DNA of 64,000 nt from Thorsellia kenyensis (GTDB taxonomy: Bacteria; Pseudomonadota; Gammaproteobacteria; Enterobacterales; Thorselliaceae): contig NZ_JBHLXE010000033.1 in NCBI RefSeq assembly GCF_042432445.1, positions 9,343 through 73,342 on the forward strand, in the 5' to 3' direction. The translations under genes and the position numbers were made by a program. Under the pieces are notes generated by a model. The model worked only from the letters and a program-made list of their open reading frames with translations. It had not been told where the DNA came from and did no database searches. This document shows, one piece after another, positions 9,001 to 16,845 of the stretch. Within the stretch, counting starts at the first letter, position 1, and each line of letters begins with the position of its first letter.

Positions 9001-10078
9001 CTTCCGATATAAGTTCTCCTATCAAAGCGCCTTTAGCATTAAATAAAAGACTTAGATTATCTAACTGCAATCCAAATTTCTCAAATGCTTTTTCATCTTT
9101 GTCGATATTAATGGACAAATGAGTAGTAAGCGGCCAATTTCCTTTCATTTGAAGGCTACCATTCAAATTAAGTTTCCCATTAGCACATATGCGATTATTA
9201 CTGTCACGCAAATCACAATATCCAATTTCAGTATTTAAATGCAATATTGATATCAAATACCCTTGTATATCAAATGCAATATTAAGCTCATCTGTTGTTA
9301 TTTTGTTATCAAAATGTTCATATGATAAATGGTTTATTTTGAAATTTGGTACAACAAAGTCCATCGGCATCAACACATCTGAAATTTTGGTTAGCACAGG
9401 ATTTTCTAGATTAGATTTTACGTCTTCAATTGTTTGTCTAAGTTCATCTACATTAAAAAAATTTGTCTGTACTGTATTATCATTTGCTTGAATCGGGTCT
9501 ATAGATTTAGAGCTTGTTTTAGTCAGTGAATAATCAGTGTCCATATTTATATTCATAGAATCTAATAAAAATTCATCTAAAATGATTTTATCGTACCATG
9601 ATCCGTGGGTTTTTAGACCATTACCACTAAATCTCATATTATCAACTCGAACAGCAATATCAGAGACCATCAATCGTGATAAATGAATGCCAAAAGGTAA
9701 GTTAATCTGAGCTGGGGGATTGGTTTCTTTAAGCTGGCTATTCTTTTCAATTAAATGCGTATTAATATTTACGTTTATCTTTGCAACACTTAGGTCATTT
9801 ATGCAAAGGTTAAGTTTAAAAAGACAACGTAACGATAAAGACAACTTAACATCATCAACTTTTACATCAATTCCATCAAGAGATACAGAAATAGAATCGA
9901 TACTGAGTGCGCCCCAACCACCTTTTACATTATTGATTGATATGAACGTCAGATGCCTATTGGCAAGATCTGTTGTTATACCAATACCTGTAGGCGTAAG
10001 AATAAAAAGCACTAGGCTTAAAATTAAACCTACCATGGGTAATAAAAAAAAATAAATGATTCGTTTAAATATTTTCAT
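6062..10078 (-). CDS. tamB: Translocation and assembly module subunit TamB
   Basis: TamB is an inner-membrane-anchored periplasmic bridge that works with TamA in lipid transport to, and protein assembly in, the outer membrane. The 1338-residue product starts with one membrane anchor (about residues 7-29, FFLLPMVGLILSLVLFIL). It continues as a very long beta-rich, DxN/IxxxGxL-type repetitive region and ends with the conserved TamB C-terminal (DUF490) domain, including YGQDLVLRKGVISFAGTPDR and GLQVRYGVGVFDSLATITLR. It follows tamA by 33 bases, the usual tamA-tamB order. No internal disruption is visible over four kilobases. Length is close to E. coli TamB (about 1260). Confidence 0.95.
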   Translation of the reverse strand: MKIFKRIIYFFLLPMVGLILSLVLFILTPTGIGITTDLANRHLTFISINNVKGGWGALSIDSISVSLDGIDVKVDDVKLSLSLRCLFKLNLCINDLSVAKINVNINTHLIEKNSQLKETNPPAQINLPFGIHLSRLMVSDIAVRVDNMRFSGNGLKTHGSWYDKIILDEFLLDSMNINMDTDYSLTKTSSKSIDPIQANDNTVQTNFFNVDELRQTIEDVKSNLENPVLTKISDVLMPMDFVVPNFKINHLSYEHFDNKITTDELNIAFDIQGYLISILHLNTEIGYCDLRDSNNRICANGKLNLNGSLQMKGNWPLTTHLSINIDKDEKAFEKFGLQLDNLSLLFNAKGALIGELISEATIQKNSLALLDLKLTSNFAKPNFPLSINLTTETIAWPMINFELTQANRIENNEPLSSEVENISAIKKITKESYRLLPTEVKLAGDIKLYSLTVTSAIEIPQLPPTEIMLNAELFQNKAVVNEFSLVQADKAKYLGVNLLKMSAILDWSKDVFVLTSNLDINNFQLNDKKQGIDLKTSGRVGLNGKLSNDSYFVELADTKLTGNLNNYPIDIEAQLSGSSLYHWTANKFNFAVGENSINLSGSISDKVDISLLIDAPKLSGIVPNLKGNVQGNANITGTTELINVNSDININGFNLDSISISSANLKSSDLEINWKQLTSNTQELGEFISGEISLGGADIKLPSTQINTIDTQLVGTNERHEFSLNLNADPISALMKLSAQFDSPNKTWNSTIKTLELDTPEGAIKNKNPIELLLGVDKFSLSSHCWVHQAAEVCLAEDFELKQSTPMKIAFNKIDIDYLNKFLTPATVLKGTIKGEALLYLSDLEAIRAQMSLDSQTLGVVQNVNEANINLDLEAFSIKADYEAENFSSTWDLKIKNNGSTSGNIEINDILNSRQLSGNLKIADFNLSLLSPFFADNEKIHGVINSGLIFSGTTLNPLVTGDFLLSNLLVVSHQIPFDINDSRLAIRFNGKQSNLDGEIVTNDGILLLDGSANWENTNNWNTVLNARSEGIGIVMPPQVQIKIKPDIRFEANSQLLSLSGNVLIPWARIIVDELPQSVIDVSDSQVFLDENMQPIEKQTNAIPFKTDLNIKLGDNILLSAFGLNTALLGELNVRQSEQGIALFGDIVTQNGSFRAYGQDLVLRKGVISFAGTPDRPKLNVEAVRNPNNIRNDVVAGVRVTGFADEPRLELFSIPSMSQEEILSYILRGEGLDASGADSSLMTTMLIGMGTSQSGQLIGRIGETFGVKNLSLDTQGAGDESQVVVSGEVLPGLQVRYGVGVFDSLATITLRYQLLPRLYLEAVSGMDQAIDLLYQFEFD

Positions 10079-10111
10079 AAGTTGATCAGTTGATTAAATC
10101 ACTAAAGAATT

Positions 10112-11980
10112 TTAAAGTTCAGGTCCAAGACCAATGTAGAACTGCACGTTATTAGTATCTCTATCATTTACAGGAGTAGCTATATCAAATCTGACAGGCC
10201 CTAAAGGAGATGACCACCTCACTCCTATTCCAGTCCCTGTTTTAATATCATCTTCTAGTACTTTATTACTGGCATTACCAGCATCAACGAAAGTAGCTCC
10301 CCACCAATTACCTGTAAAATTATATTGATATTCTAAACTTCCTGTAAGGAGCTGAGATGCTCCAGCTAATTTTCCAGCCTCATCCCTAGGAGAAATCCCT
10401 CTAAATTTGTACCCTCTTATACTTCTATCCCCTCCAGCAAAAAAACGTAAAGAAGGTGGAATAACATCAAACTTATTGGTTTCTATCCATCCTATGTTAG
10501 TTCGACCTAGTAGTCTATGTCCTGCAGCAGGTGTTCTTATTAAGGCATATTGTCCTTGCATAATCGCAAGATCAGCATCTGATCCTAATACTTTGTCAGA
10601 AAAATCTAACGAATAGCGTTGAGTATCACCCCATTCAGGCATTCCAGAACCTACTGTACGCGTTCTGTTTAAAGTAATGCCAGGCATCACAAGAAGGGTA
10701 CTATTTTGGGTTGCGCCTTGAATAAAATCATCATAGCTTAGGCGGATATTGGTAGAAAATTGCCAACCTAAAATTCTCCCCCAAAATCTTGCAAAATTAA
10801 TAGAAACAGCATCTGAACGTGTATCATTTAAGTCTTGCCGTTTATAACCTGTTTGAATAATATAATAATGATCTAGGGCATTTTGCACTAAAGGAATACG
10901 ATAATTGAAATCGATGATTTGTTCTTTTGTGGAAATATTCAAATTAGTTTCTGAGCTGTGACCATATCGATTCCACCAAGGACGACGCCATGAAAAAACA
11001 CCTCTGATCCCAACATCAGTTGAAAAGCCGAGCCCAACATCAACAGAGTTTTTTGTTCTAGGTGTAAGTACTCCACCTATATCAACTGTTTTATCATTAT
11101 TAAGCGACTCGAGTCTTGGCGTCATTATTGAGGAATTAAACCAATTTGTGCGATTTAATCTACGATTAAATTCTATGATATCATCAGCTAGATAACCTAC
11201 AGCAGGTTCAAATGGGGTTAGATTATCTAAAAAGAGAGTATCAATTTGTGAACCATCATAGGTAATATTACCATAGCGATAGCGTTCACCTGAATCAAAC
11301 TCAATGAACCAAATCGCCTCACCTCTTTCTACGGAGACACCTAATTTTTGTTGGATAAAAATAGCATCAAAATACCCTCTATTAAGCGCTAAATTGGTCA
11401 GTCCTGCAGTGAAAGCATCAAACTGGCTGTGATTAATAGGCTTATTTAATTCAGGTGAAAGACGAGTGATAAGTTGTTGAAATGCTTCATCATCCTTAGC
11501 CTCTCCTTTAATGTTTATATCTAAACGAACTAAAAGAACGGGTTTACCAGGAGAAACATTAGCATGTAAAATTGGTCTTGCAGGAGCGAGTTTATCTTCA
11601 AATTCAATTTGAATTTCAGGTGAGTAATATCCGAGCGCTTTTAATCCGAGTACTATTTCATTTCTCAGCCTTGCTTGAAATCGTCCATCACTACTTATTT
11701 CAGCTTCTTGAATGCGAGATAATCGGGCTCTTACATTTCTTTGCAGCTCACCTTCTAGCCCGGTAAGTTGGATACGAATGGTTCTTTGATGTTTTTTTGA
11801 TGAAGGATCCACTTGATTGTTAATCTCATCATTCGAAAACAACTGACAACCAGATAAAAAAATAATAGACAATAAAACACCTAAACGTAAAAAAATATTT
11901 TTCCGTTTGATGGTGTTTTCATTGCATCTGTTTTTTTTAGGTAATAAGAGAACTAAATTCAAAATTAATAACCTTTTCAA
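10112..11980 (-). CDS. tamA: Translocation and assembly module subunit TamA (Omp85 family)
   Basis: TamA is an outer-membrane barrel with three N-terminal POTRA domains (here about residues 65-300) and a C-terminal bacterial surface antigen barrel (about 310-622). The barrel ends in a beta-strand typical of Omp85 proteins (VQFYIGLGPEL). FAGGDRSIRGYKFRG matches the conserved lid-lock loop motif (RGY/F). The start is uncertain: there is no in-frame ATG near the 5' end. The given start is a TTG at 11980 without a clear ribosome site. A signal sequence beginning only about residue 24 runs into a lipobox-like LSGC, which is unusual for TamA. It is the upstream partner of tamB. Confidence 0.9.
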   Translation of the reverse strand: MKRLLILNLVLLLPKKNRCNENTIKRKNIFLRLGVLLSIIFLSGCQLFSNDEINNQVDPSSKKHQRTIRIQLTGLEGELQRNVRARLSRIQEAEISSDGRFQARLRNEIVLGLKALGYYSPEIQIEFEDKLAPARPILHANVSPGKPVLLVRLDINIKGEAKDDEAFQQLITRLSPELNKPINHSQFDAFTAGLTNLALNRGYFDAIFIQQKLGVSVERGEAIWFIEFDSGERYRYGNITYDGSQIDTLFLDNLTPFEPAVGYLADDIIEFNRRLNRTNWFNSSIMTPRLESLNNDKTVDIGGVLTPRTKNSVDVGLGFSTDVGIRGVFSWRRPWWNRYGHSSETNLNISTKEQIIDFNYRIPLVQNALDHYYIIQTGYKRQDLNDTRSDAVSINFARFWGRILGWQFSTNIRLSYDDFIQGATQNSTLLVMPGITLNRTRTVGSGMPEWGDTQRYSLDFSDKVLGSDADLAIMQGQYALIRTPAAGHRLLGRTNIGWIETNKFDVIPPSLRFFAGGDRSIRGYKFRGISPRDEAGKLAGASQLLTGSLEYQYNFTGNWWGATFVDAGNASNKVLEDDIKTGTGIGVRWSSPLGPVRFDIATPVNDRDTNNVQFYIGLGPEL

Positions 11981-12650
11981 GATCGTTTTTATTTTCTATA
12001 CTATGCCATAATTTGTTTTTTTTCTCTATACTTTCACGTAGTTGATAGTACATTTTGGGTATAACTCTATTAATACCAATAGCATAACGACTATGTAATT
12101 TTGTATCTATTCAATAAAAGTTTTTTATTGTGTTACAATAACTTAATATTCTTTAATTTCTGCCCTTTTCACTCTTTTAATTTTTTGTTAAAGATATTCA
12201 ATTGAGATTAAAATATTTTAAAGCTTTAGGATTGAACTGAGGCATCATGAACAATTCAGACAATATATAGCCTTAATAACCACTTAATCTACTGATAATC
12301 TACTGATAATTTACAATTTATGTTGATAATTAGGCTTATTTTTCGAACTTTTTACGTAAACTAGTAGTCTAACGAAGATTTAATTACCATGTACTAGATT
12401 AATACAATACTGTATTTTGGTATTTTATAAAATGCATCATCCTATTCAAGCGGCCATTGAATCAATTCAACTCCATTCATTTTCTGCTGGTTAGTCTAAG
12501 GAAATGGAATTAGATGGTAAAACGGGGCACGGTATTAAATAAAAAAGCATAAATATGAATAATCAGTAACCATCATTTGGGATTCATTTCTGCTCCGTGG
12601 TATTATATTATTAATCAATCTTCTACTATTAACAACTTTAAGAAAACTCC
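11981..12650. other. Non-coding stretch between tamA and csdE
   Basis: About 670 bases without a convincing gene. It should hold the tamA promoter (minus strand) and the csdE promoter (plus strand), but no consensus pair stands out in the AT-rich sequence. It contains two direct copies of the 11-mer ATCTACTGATA (12287-12308). It also contains a short plus-strand frame interrupted by one amber codon, described separately. Confidence 0.5.
12432..12542 (+). other. Short frame with one amber codon, unrecognised
   Basis: From the ATG at 12432 the frame reads 20 codons (MHHPIQAAIESIQLHSFSAG), a TAG at 12492, then 15 more codons (SKEMELDGKTGHGIK) and TAA. The composition before and after the TAG looks protein-like, but I do not recognise a family. 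It could be the decayed start of a lost gene or chance. No ribosome site is evident. Confidence 0.2.
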
Positions 12651-13064
12651 ATGACACATTTTACTCAGATAACAGAATTACTTTCCTATTTTGCTTCTCT
12701 TGCTCAGTGGGAAGACCGTTATCGTGCACTGATACAACTATCTCAATCACTTCTAACAATCCCAGAATGTCAAAAAAATGAGATCTTACTTCTACCTGGT
12801 TGTGAAAGTAAACTGTGGCTAGACATCAGTAAAACATCTGACGGAAAAATAATTTTTATTGCTGACAGTGACAGCAAAATACTCAGAGGTATCTTGTATA
12901 TAATCCAACTTTATTGCTCAGAGTATACAAAAGAAAATATAGCAAATATGAATTTCACCTCTTTATTTGAGCAAATTGGTGTTTTGCATAAATTAAGTTC
13001 AAATAGAAAAAAAGGCATCCTTGCAATTGAAGAACGGATAAACAAGGTTATGACTGACAATTAA
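12651..13064 (+). CDS. csdE: SufE/CsdE-family sulfur acceptor
   Basis: Proteins of this family take persulfide sulfur from a cysteine desulfurase (CsdA or SufS) and pass it on for Fe-S cluster or tRNA modification chemistry. The 137-residue protein has QWEDRYRALIQL near the N-terminus and the sulfur-accepting cysteine in PGCESKLWL. It ends with the SSNRKKGILAIEERI segment typical of the C-terminal helix. QWEDRYR and GCESKLW resemble CsdE more than SufE, which is why that symbol is used. No desulfurase gene lies next to it in this window, so the partner must be encoded elsewhere. The gene stands alone between two decayed intergenic regions. Confidence 0.75.
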   Translation: MTHFTQITELLSYFASLAQWEDRYRALIQLSQSLLTIPECQKNEILLLPGCESKLWLDISKTSDGKIIFIADSDSKILRGILYIIQLYCSEYTKENIANMNFTSLFEQIGVLHKLSSNRKKGILAIEERINKVMTDN

Positions 13065-13087
13065 TCAGTATGTAGTTCAATTTAAAT

Positions 13088-13249
13088 ATGACTGATATAT
13101 ACTTTTACAAAATACGGCACTTGGTAGAAAAAGCTTGTGCTCATTGAAAGCATTACAGATCAATAGCAACAAGGTATGAAAAATTAGAAACTTTCTTTAG
13201 AAGCACTATTGCAATTGCTATTATGATGTGGTTTTCCATGTATGTCTAA
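13088..13249 (+). pseudogene. IS5-family transposase, C-terminal remnant
   Basis: In one frame the sequence reads YKIRHLVEKACAH, a TGA stop, then KHYRSIATRYEKLETFF and further residues to a TAA at 13247. This matches the last fifty or so residues of IS5/ISL2-type DDE transposases, which end in a pattern like RHLVENFF-LKHYRRIATRYEK-hydrophobic tail. The internal stop falls where the family has Leu before KH. Nothing of the rest of the transposase, and no inverted repeat, is recognisable, so this is a long-dead fragment. The following 150 bases show no gene. Confidence 0.7.
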
Positions 13250-13400
13250 AAAATACTCTCTAAATGTCAAGAGCCTCTAGTTATGCCGAAGTATTTTCAA
13301 GTTGCAGGGGTAGACAGTATTCTGATTGCAATTGTAAGTATTACCTTGTGTTAGAACCTGCATCTTGATTTTAATTGGGAATAAAACATCATCCTTAATT

Positions 13401-13456
13401 AATCAATAATCAATAATCAATAATCAATAATCAATAATCAATAATCAATAATCAAT
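13401..13456. repeat. Eight tandem copies of heptamer AATCAAT
   Basis: Eight perfect head-to-tail copies of the 7-mer AATCAAT fill 56 bases and end four bases before the stop codon end of rarD. A heptamer is not a multiple of three, but the array lies outside the coding sequence. Arrays of this kind change copy number by slippage; here it could at most affect the rarD mRNA 3' end. Confidence 0.95.
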
Positions 13457-13460
13457 ATTT

Positions 13461-14381
13461 TTATCTTTTTTTAGTTGATTTCAAACTATCTAATATTATT
13501 AATGCGAGAGCAAACCAAATAAGAGCAAAAGTAATAAATCTTGATGGGCTTAGATCTTCTTCAAATAACGTAATTGCAAGAATAAACCCCATAGATGGGC
13601 CTATATACTGAAAAAAACCTAGATAGGAAAACGGAATTTTACTCGCCGCTGCAGAAAAAAATATCAAAGGAACAGTTGTTATAATTCCTGATAGCGCTAA
13701 AGTAAATATAAAACCCAATGAATAACTATTTACAACAGCTGCTATATCATCTATGACAAAGAAGAATAAAATCATTGCAGCAGGGAGTAACATAAAAGTT
13801 TCAATAAGCATACTGGTCTGAGCATCTATAGCAATTTTTTTCTTAACAACTCCGTATATTGAAAAAGTGATAGCTAAACTCAGAGCGATAAAAGGGATTG
13901 CATGAAACTGCCATACTTGATACCCCACTGCACAAAAAGTTATTCCTACTGCAATCCACTGCATTTTGCGTAATTTTTCTTTTAAAAACAGTGTGCCAAT
14001 AACTATGTTTATTAAAGGGTTAATAAAATACCCCAAACTCGTATCAAGTACATGGTGATTATTTACAGCCCAGATGAATATAAACCAATTAACCCCTATC
14101 AAATGAGATGCTAAAAATAGCCAGAAAAATTTTTTAGGTGTTTTGAATATAGCCCTTAAATTTTTCCATCCTTTGTAGGAGGTAACAAGTAAAATCATAA
14201 AGAATAAGGAGAATATAATTCTAAACCCGACAATTTGTTCAGCTGGAACTGACTCGAGTATCTTAAAGTATATAGGTGCTAACCCCCAAATGATATAGGC
14301 GGCTAAAGCATAAATAATACCTTGTTTCATTTCAGGATATAGTTCGTGATGACCATTATTTTTAGTTAAATCATTTGACAC
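13461..14381 (-). CDS. rarD: RarD, EamA/DMT-family transporter
   Basis: This inner-membrane protein of 306 residues has ten predicted helices in two EamA-type halves. The core begins MKQGIIYALAAYIIWGLAPIYFKIL, typical of RarD. RarD was noted as a chloramphenicol-sensitivity gene in other bacteria, but its natural substrate is not established. I kept the GTG at 14381, which has AAGGTAG about eight bases upstream. The internal ATG at 14330 would give a protein starting at the family core but has no ribosome site. It is a single gene flanked on both sides by repeat-rich non-coding DNA. Confidence 0.85.
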   Translation of the reverse strand: MSNDLTKNNGHHELYPEMKQGIIYALAAYIIWGLAPIYFKILESVPAEQIVGFRIIFSLFFMILLVTSYKGWKNLRAIFKTPKKFFWLFLASHLIGVNWFIFIWAVNNHHVLDTSLGYFINPLINIVIGTLFLKEKLRKMQWIAVGITFCAVGYQVWQFHAIPFIALSLAITFSIYGVVKKKIAIDAQTSMLIETFMLLPAAMILFFFVIDDIAAVVNSYSLGFIFTLALSGIITTVPLIFFSAAASKIPFSYLGFFQYIGPSMGFILAITLFEEDLSPSRFITFALIWFALALIILDSLKSTKKR

Positions 14382-15300
14382 AGCTAGTCTACCTTAAATT
14401 AGTTTATTGAAAGAATGGATGAAACGTCCAACTAAAAATGTTGCATTTTTTACATCAAGATTTAAAAGTTTAGATCTACTTTATTAAACTGGATCCGCTT
14501 TTAAAGTTTACTTGATAAAAGAAGTTTACATGTTATGTTAATAATAAAAAGATTTAAAATCTAAGATATTTAAAATCTAAGATATTTAAAATCTAAAATT
14601 TTTTCGTTGATAAATTCGACCTGGTTAAGGCTACGGCCTTACTCCTTTAAAGGTACCGTTTGTACGTCCCTCGCATATTGTTCAAACTAATGAATATCTA
14701 ACATTCTTTTAAACGTTCTTAACCAATTCATAATGTACTAGAGAACTGCAAGCATTTTTAACTGTTCATCTTGACCGATTAAAATAGGTCTTTGAACTCA
14801 AGCTATCTTAATTATTGGTGTAGTCTATGTGTTTTCTTCCAACTTTTAAGATTAAATGCTCTGAATCTACGATTTATCTTACTCATCGGGGTTTCATAGC
14901 TGCGTTTACAATTCGCTATTTTAAAATATCACTAAAATCTATCTATAAAAGATTCAGTTTTTGCATGAAAAATGTTATCGGCTGAAGGTGAGGTCATTTT
15001 TTTAAAGCTTTTGCCTATTCTTTTAATGCATTCAGTGTTTTATCATGGATAATTCAGTCTTCTACAAAAGCTTTACATCATATAATAGAGCTGACTAAAT
15101 ATAAAGCTCTACGTTATGGAGGGCGCTTGCTTATTTATTATAGCGACTCCGGTTCACTTGCATTTATGTAAAGACATACTATGAGTTAGTTCGAACCTAA
15201 CCGCAGTTAGGTGTAACTCTTATTATTCATGTAAACTTCCTTTTAGTCAGAGTGTTTACACTTTTTCAACCATAAGGTTTTACCAGCTTTGCTGATCAAA
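14382..15300. other. Long non-coding, probably decayed stretch
   Basis: More than 900 bases with stops in all frames. I see a 16-bp tandem repeat (separate entry) and scattered short open frames, but no recognisable protein. The part from about 14620 to 15280 has less extreme base composition than ordinary spacers here, which suggests an eroded gene. The motif CTCATCGGGGTT at 14882 also occurs at 19793 in another decayed region. Confidence 0.4.
14553..14597. repeat. Tandem repeat, 16-bp unit
   Basis: The unit TTTAAAATCTAAGATA is present twice perfectly (14553-14568, 14569-14584), followed by a third partial copy that diverges after 12 bases. It is upstream of rarD and outside any gene. Confidence 0.9.
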
Positions 15301-15340
15301 CACAAAGGGCTTGAATTGTAAACAATTCAAGCCCTTTGTG
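15301..15340 (-). terminator. Strong intrinsic hairpin downstream of the DUF5339-like gene
   Basis: CACAAAGGGCTTGAATTG and its perfect reverse complement CAATTCAAGCCCTTTGTG flank a 4-base TAAA loop, giving an uninterrupted 18-bp stem. It lies 18 bases past the stop of the minus-strand gene at 15359-15652. On the minus strand the stem is followed by TTTGATCAGCAAAG, a short T-run, so a terminator or 3'-end protecting structure is likely. Confidence 0.85.
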
Positions 15341-15358
15341 AAGAATTCGGAAACTAAA

Positions 15359-15652
15359 TTAGCCTTGAGCTTTCATTTGCTTGATGCCTTCTTCAAGCAT
15401 TTGTTTCATCATAGGGATTTGCTCTAGAGCTTGACCACAAATTGCATCACGTTGATCTTCAGGTAAACTGTTGATCATTGTTTTCATTTGTGAAATTTGA
15501 TCATCAATCAATTTAATTTCAGCAGGATCAGTTACATGAGTTTTTGCTTCACTAATCATTGAATCAACTTCAGATACATATTTTTCACAGTTATCAGCAA
15601 AAACTGCAGTGGAAGAAAGAAGTAATGCTGCTGAGATAATAATCTTTTTCAT
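15359..15652 (-). CDS. Small periplasmic protein, DUF5339-like
   Basis: The 97-residue product has a clear Sec signal peptide (MKKIIISAALLLSSTAVFA, cut before DNCEKY). The mature part is a small helical domain with two cysteines, one in NCEKY and one in DAICGQAL, which probably form a disulfide in the periplasm. The pattern recalls the DUF5339 family of short secreted proteins in Pasteurellaceae and relatives; function is unknown. The frame is open 19 codons further upstream, but AAGGTC about seven bases before the ATG at 15652 and the signal peptide decide the start. It is monocistronic and ends at a very strong hairpin, as is common for abundant small envelope proteins. Confidence 0.65.
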   Translation of the reverse strand: MKKIIISAALLLSSTAVFADNCEKYVSEVDSMISEAKTHVTDPAEIKLIDDQISQMKTMINSLPEDQRDAICGQALEQIPMMKQMLEEGIKQMKAQG

Positions 15653-15833
15653 AATAGACCTTAAATAAAAGAGTGATTGATAAGTTTTACTGCTATATTT
15701 GGACAACAATCATATCATCTTTACATAACATTTAAACTTGTATAAATTGCTTAGAGCAATAAAAGAATATTAATAATTAATGTACAAATTATCAAGCTTT
15801 TTATTCATTAAATCAGTTAATGAATAAAACTTT

Positions 15834-16052
15834 TTATCGACTTCTAAAAATAATTCTGCCTTTTGTAAAATCGTAGGGAGTCAATTCAACACTGACTTTA
15901 TCGCCCGTTAAAATTCTAATGTAATTTTTACGCATTTTTCCTGAAATATGAGCCATTACGACATGGCCATTTTCTAATTCAACCTTGAACATGGTATTAG
16001 GTAATGTTTCAATGATTGTGCCTTGCATTTCGATATTGTCTTCTTTTGCCAT
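15834..16052 (-). CDS. infA: Translation initiation factor IF-1
   Basis: IF-1 binds the ribosomal A site during initiation and is a single S1/OB-fold domain. The 72-residue sequence is of standard length, starts MAKEDNIEMQGTIIETLPN and contains the family core VMAHISGKMRKNYIRI and the ending KGRIIFRSR. AGAGGA lies just upstream of the ATG. The gene stands alone, with about 790 non-coding bases before it. That gap presumably contains its promoter; an 8+1+8 palindrome (AGTGATTT/AAATCACT, 16192-16208) is the only regular structure near there. Confidence 0.98.
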   Translation of the reverse strand: MAKEDNIEMQGTIIETLPNTMFKVELENGHVVMAHISGKMRKNYIRILTGDKVSVELTPYDFTKGRIIFRSR

Positions 16053-16845
16053 TTAATCCTCTTAAATATGACTTTGTTTACTTAACTACATAATTAATCA
16101 AATGAAAAAGTCCTGATTCCATATTTACGTTGACCGTTTAATTTGACTAATTTTGCAATGATTAAACTCACTGCATTCTTTTTAAATTTAGAGTGATTTA
16201 AAATCACTTTGAGTTTTGGTTTTTCCCTCTTTTAAACAATTATTACTCTATATCCTGATTTTTTGTTGCGACCATAACTACGTGCAATGCTGTAAAATCA
16301 AGATAATTCATTTATTTGAGAGATTAACATGGGTTAGGTAATGTATTTTAACATAGTATTTATGTATTTGACGAACAATAATTCAACTTTTAAAAGATTA
16401 TCAATTATTCGTTAAAAAGTTCAGTTTAGTTCAGCTTTTTGCCAACCACAAATAACGTTTTAAATAATTTGCTTGATTTTATCAATTAGTGAGTAAAACT
16501 TTGTACTCTATAAAAGTGATTTAAGCACATATTTAAAAAATTAAGCTTTGATTAAACTACTCTTTTAGGATAAATTATTTATGCAAAAATTTATATGCTT
16601 AGAGTGATCATCAAAACCTTCAAATTTTGGTATCAATTTTGCGAACATGTAATTGAATACTCCAAAGAGTGCAATAAATATATAAAAATAGACAATATTA
16701 CTCTATTACTCTATTACTCTATTACTCTCTGTAATGTTAGCTACATAACCTATTAGCTTATAAATCATATTTTTTTTGTAACTTCACCTACTTGATAAAA
16801 CTTTTTTAAACTTTGTAGCATAGCCAGTGCAGGTGAATATACTTC
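16053..16845. other. Divergent intergenic region between infA and the TPM gene
   Basis: Nearly 800 AT-rich bases without a convincing gene. Visible structures are the palindrome at 16192-16208 and a 4-copy 8-mer tandem repeat at 16697-16728. AGTGATTT recurs singly at about 16517. Promoters for both flanking genes must lie here, but I cannot place them with confidence. Confidence 0.5.
16697..16728. repeat. Four tandem copies of octamer ATTACTCT
   Basis: Four perfect copies of ATTACTCT lie about 120 bases upstream of the TPM-domain gene. Copy-number change here could shift the spacing of upstream promoter elements, but no promoter is mapped, so this is only a possibility. Confidence 0.95.

Noticed and set aside
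12287..12308. Two copies of ATCTACTGATA as a possible regulator site
   Set aside because: Only two direct copies, no symmetry, and no known regulator consensus; more likely simple duplication.
15180..15240. TTCGAACC, resembling a tRNA T-loop
   Set aside because: No acceptor, D or anticodon stems can be formed around it, and there is no CCA-adjacent stem.
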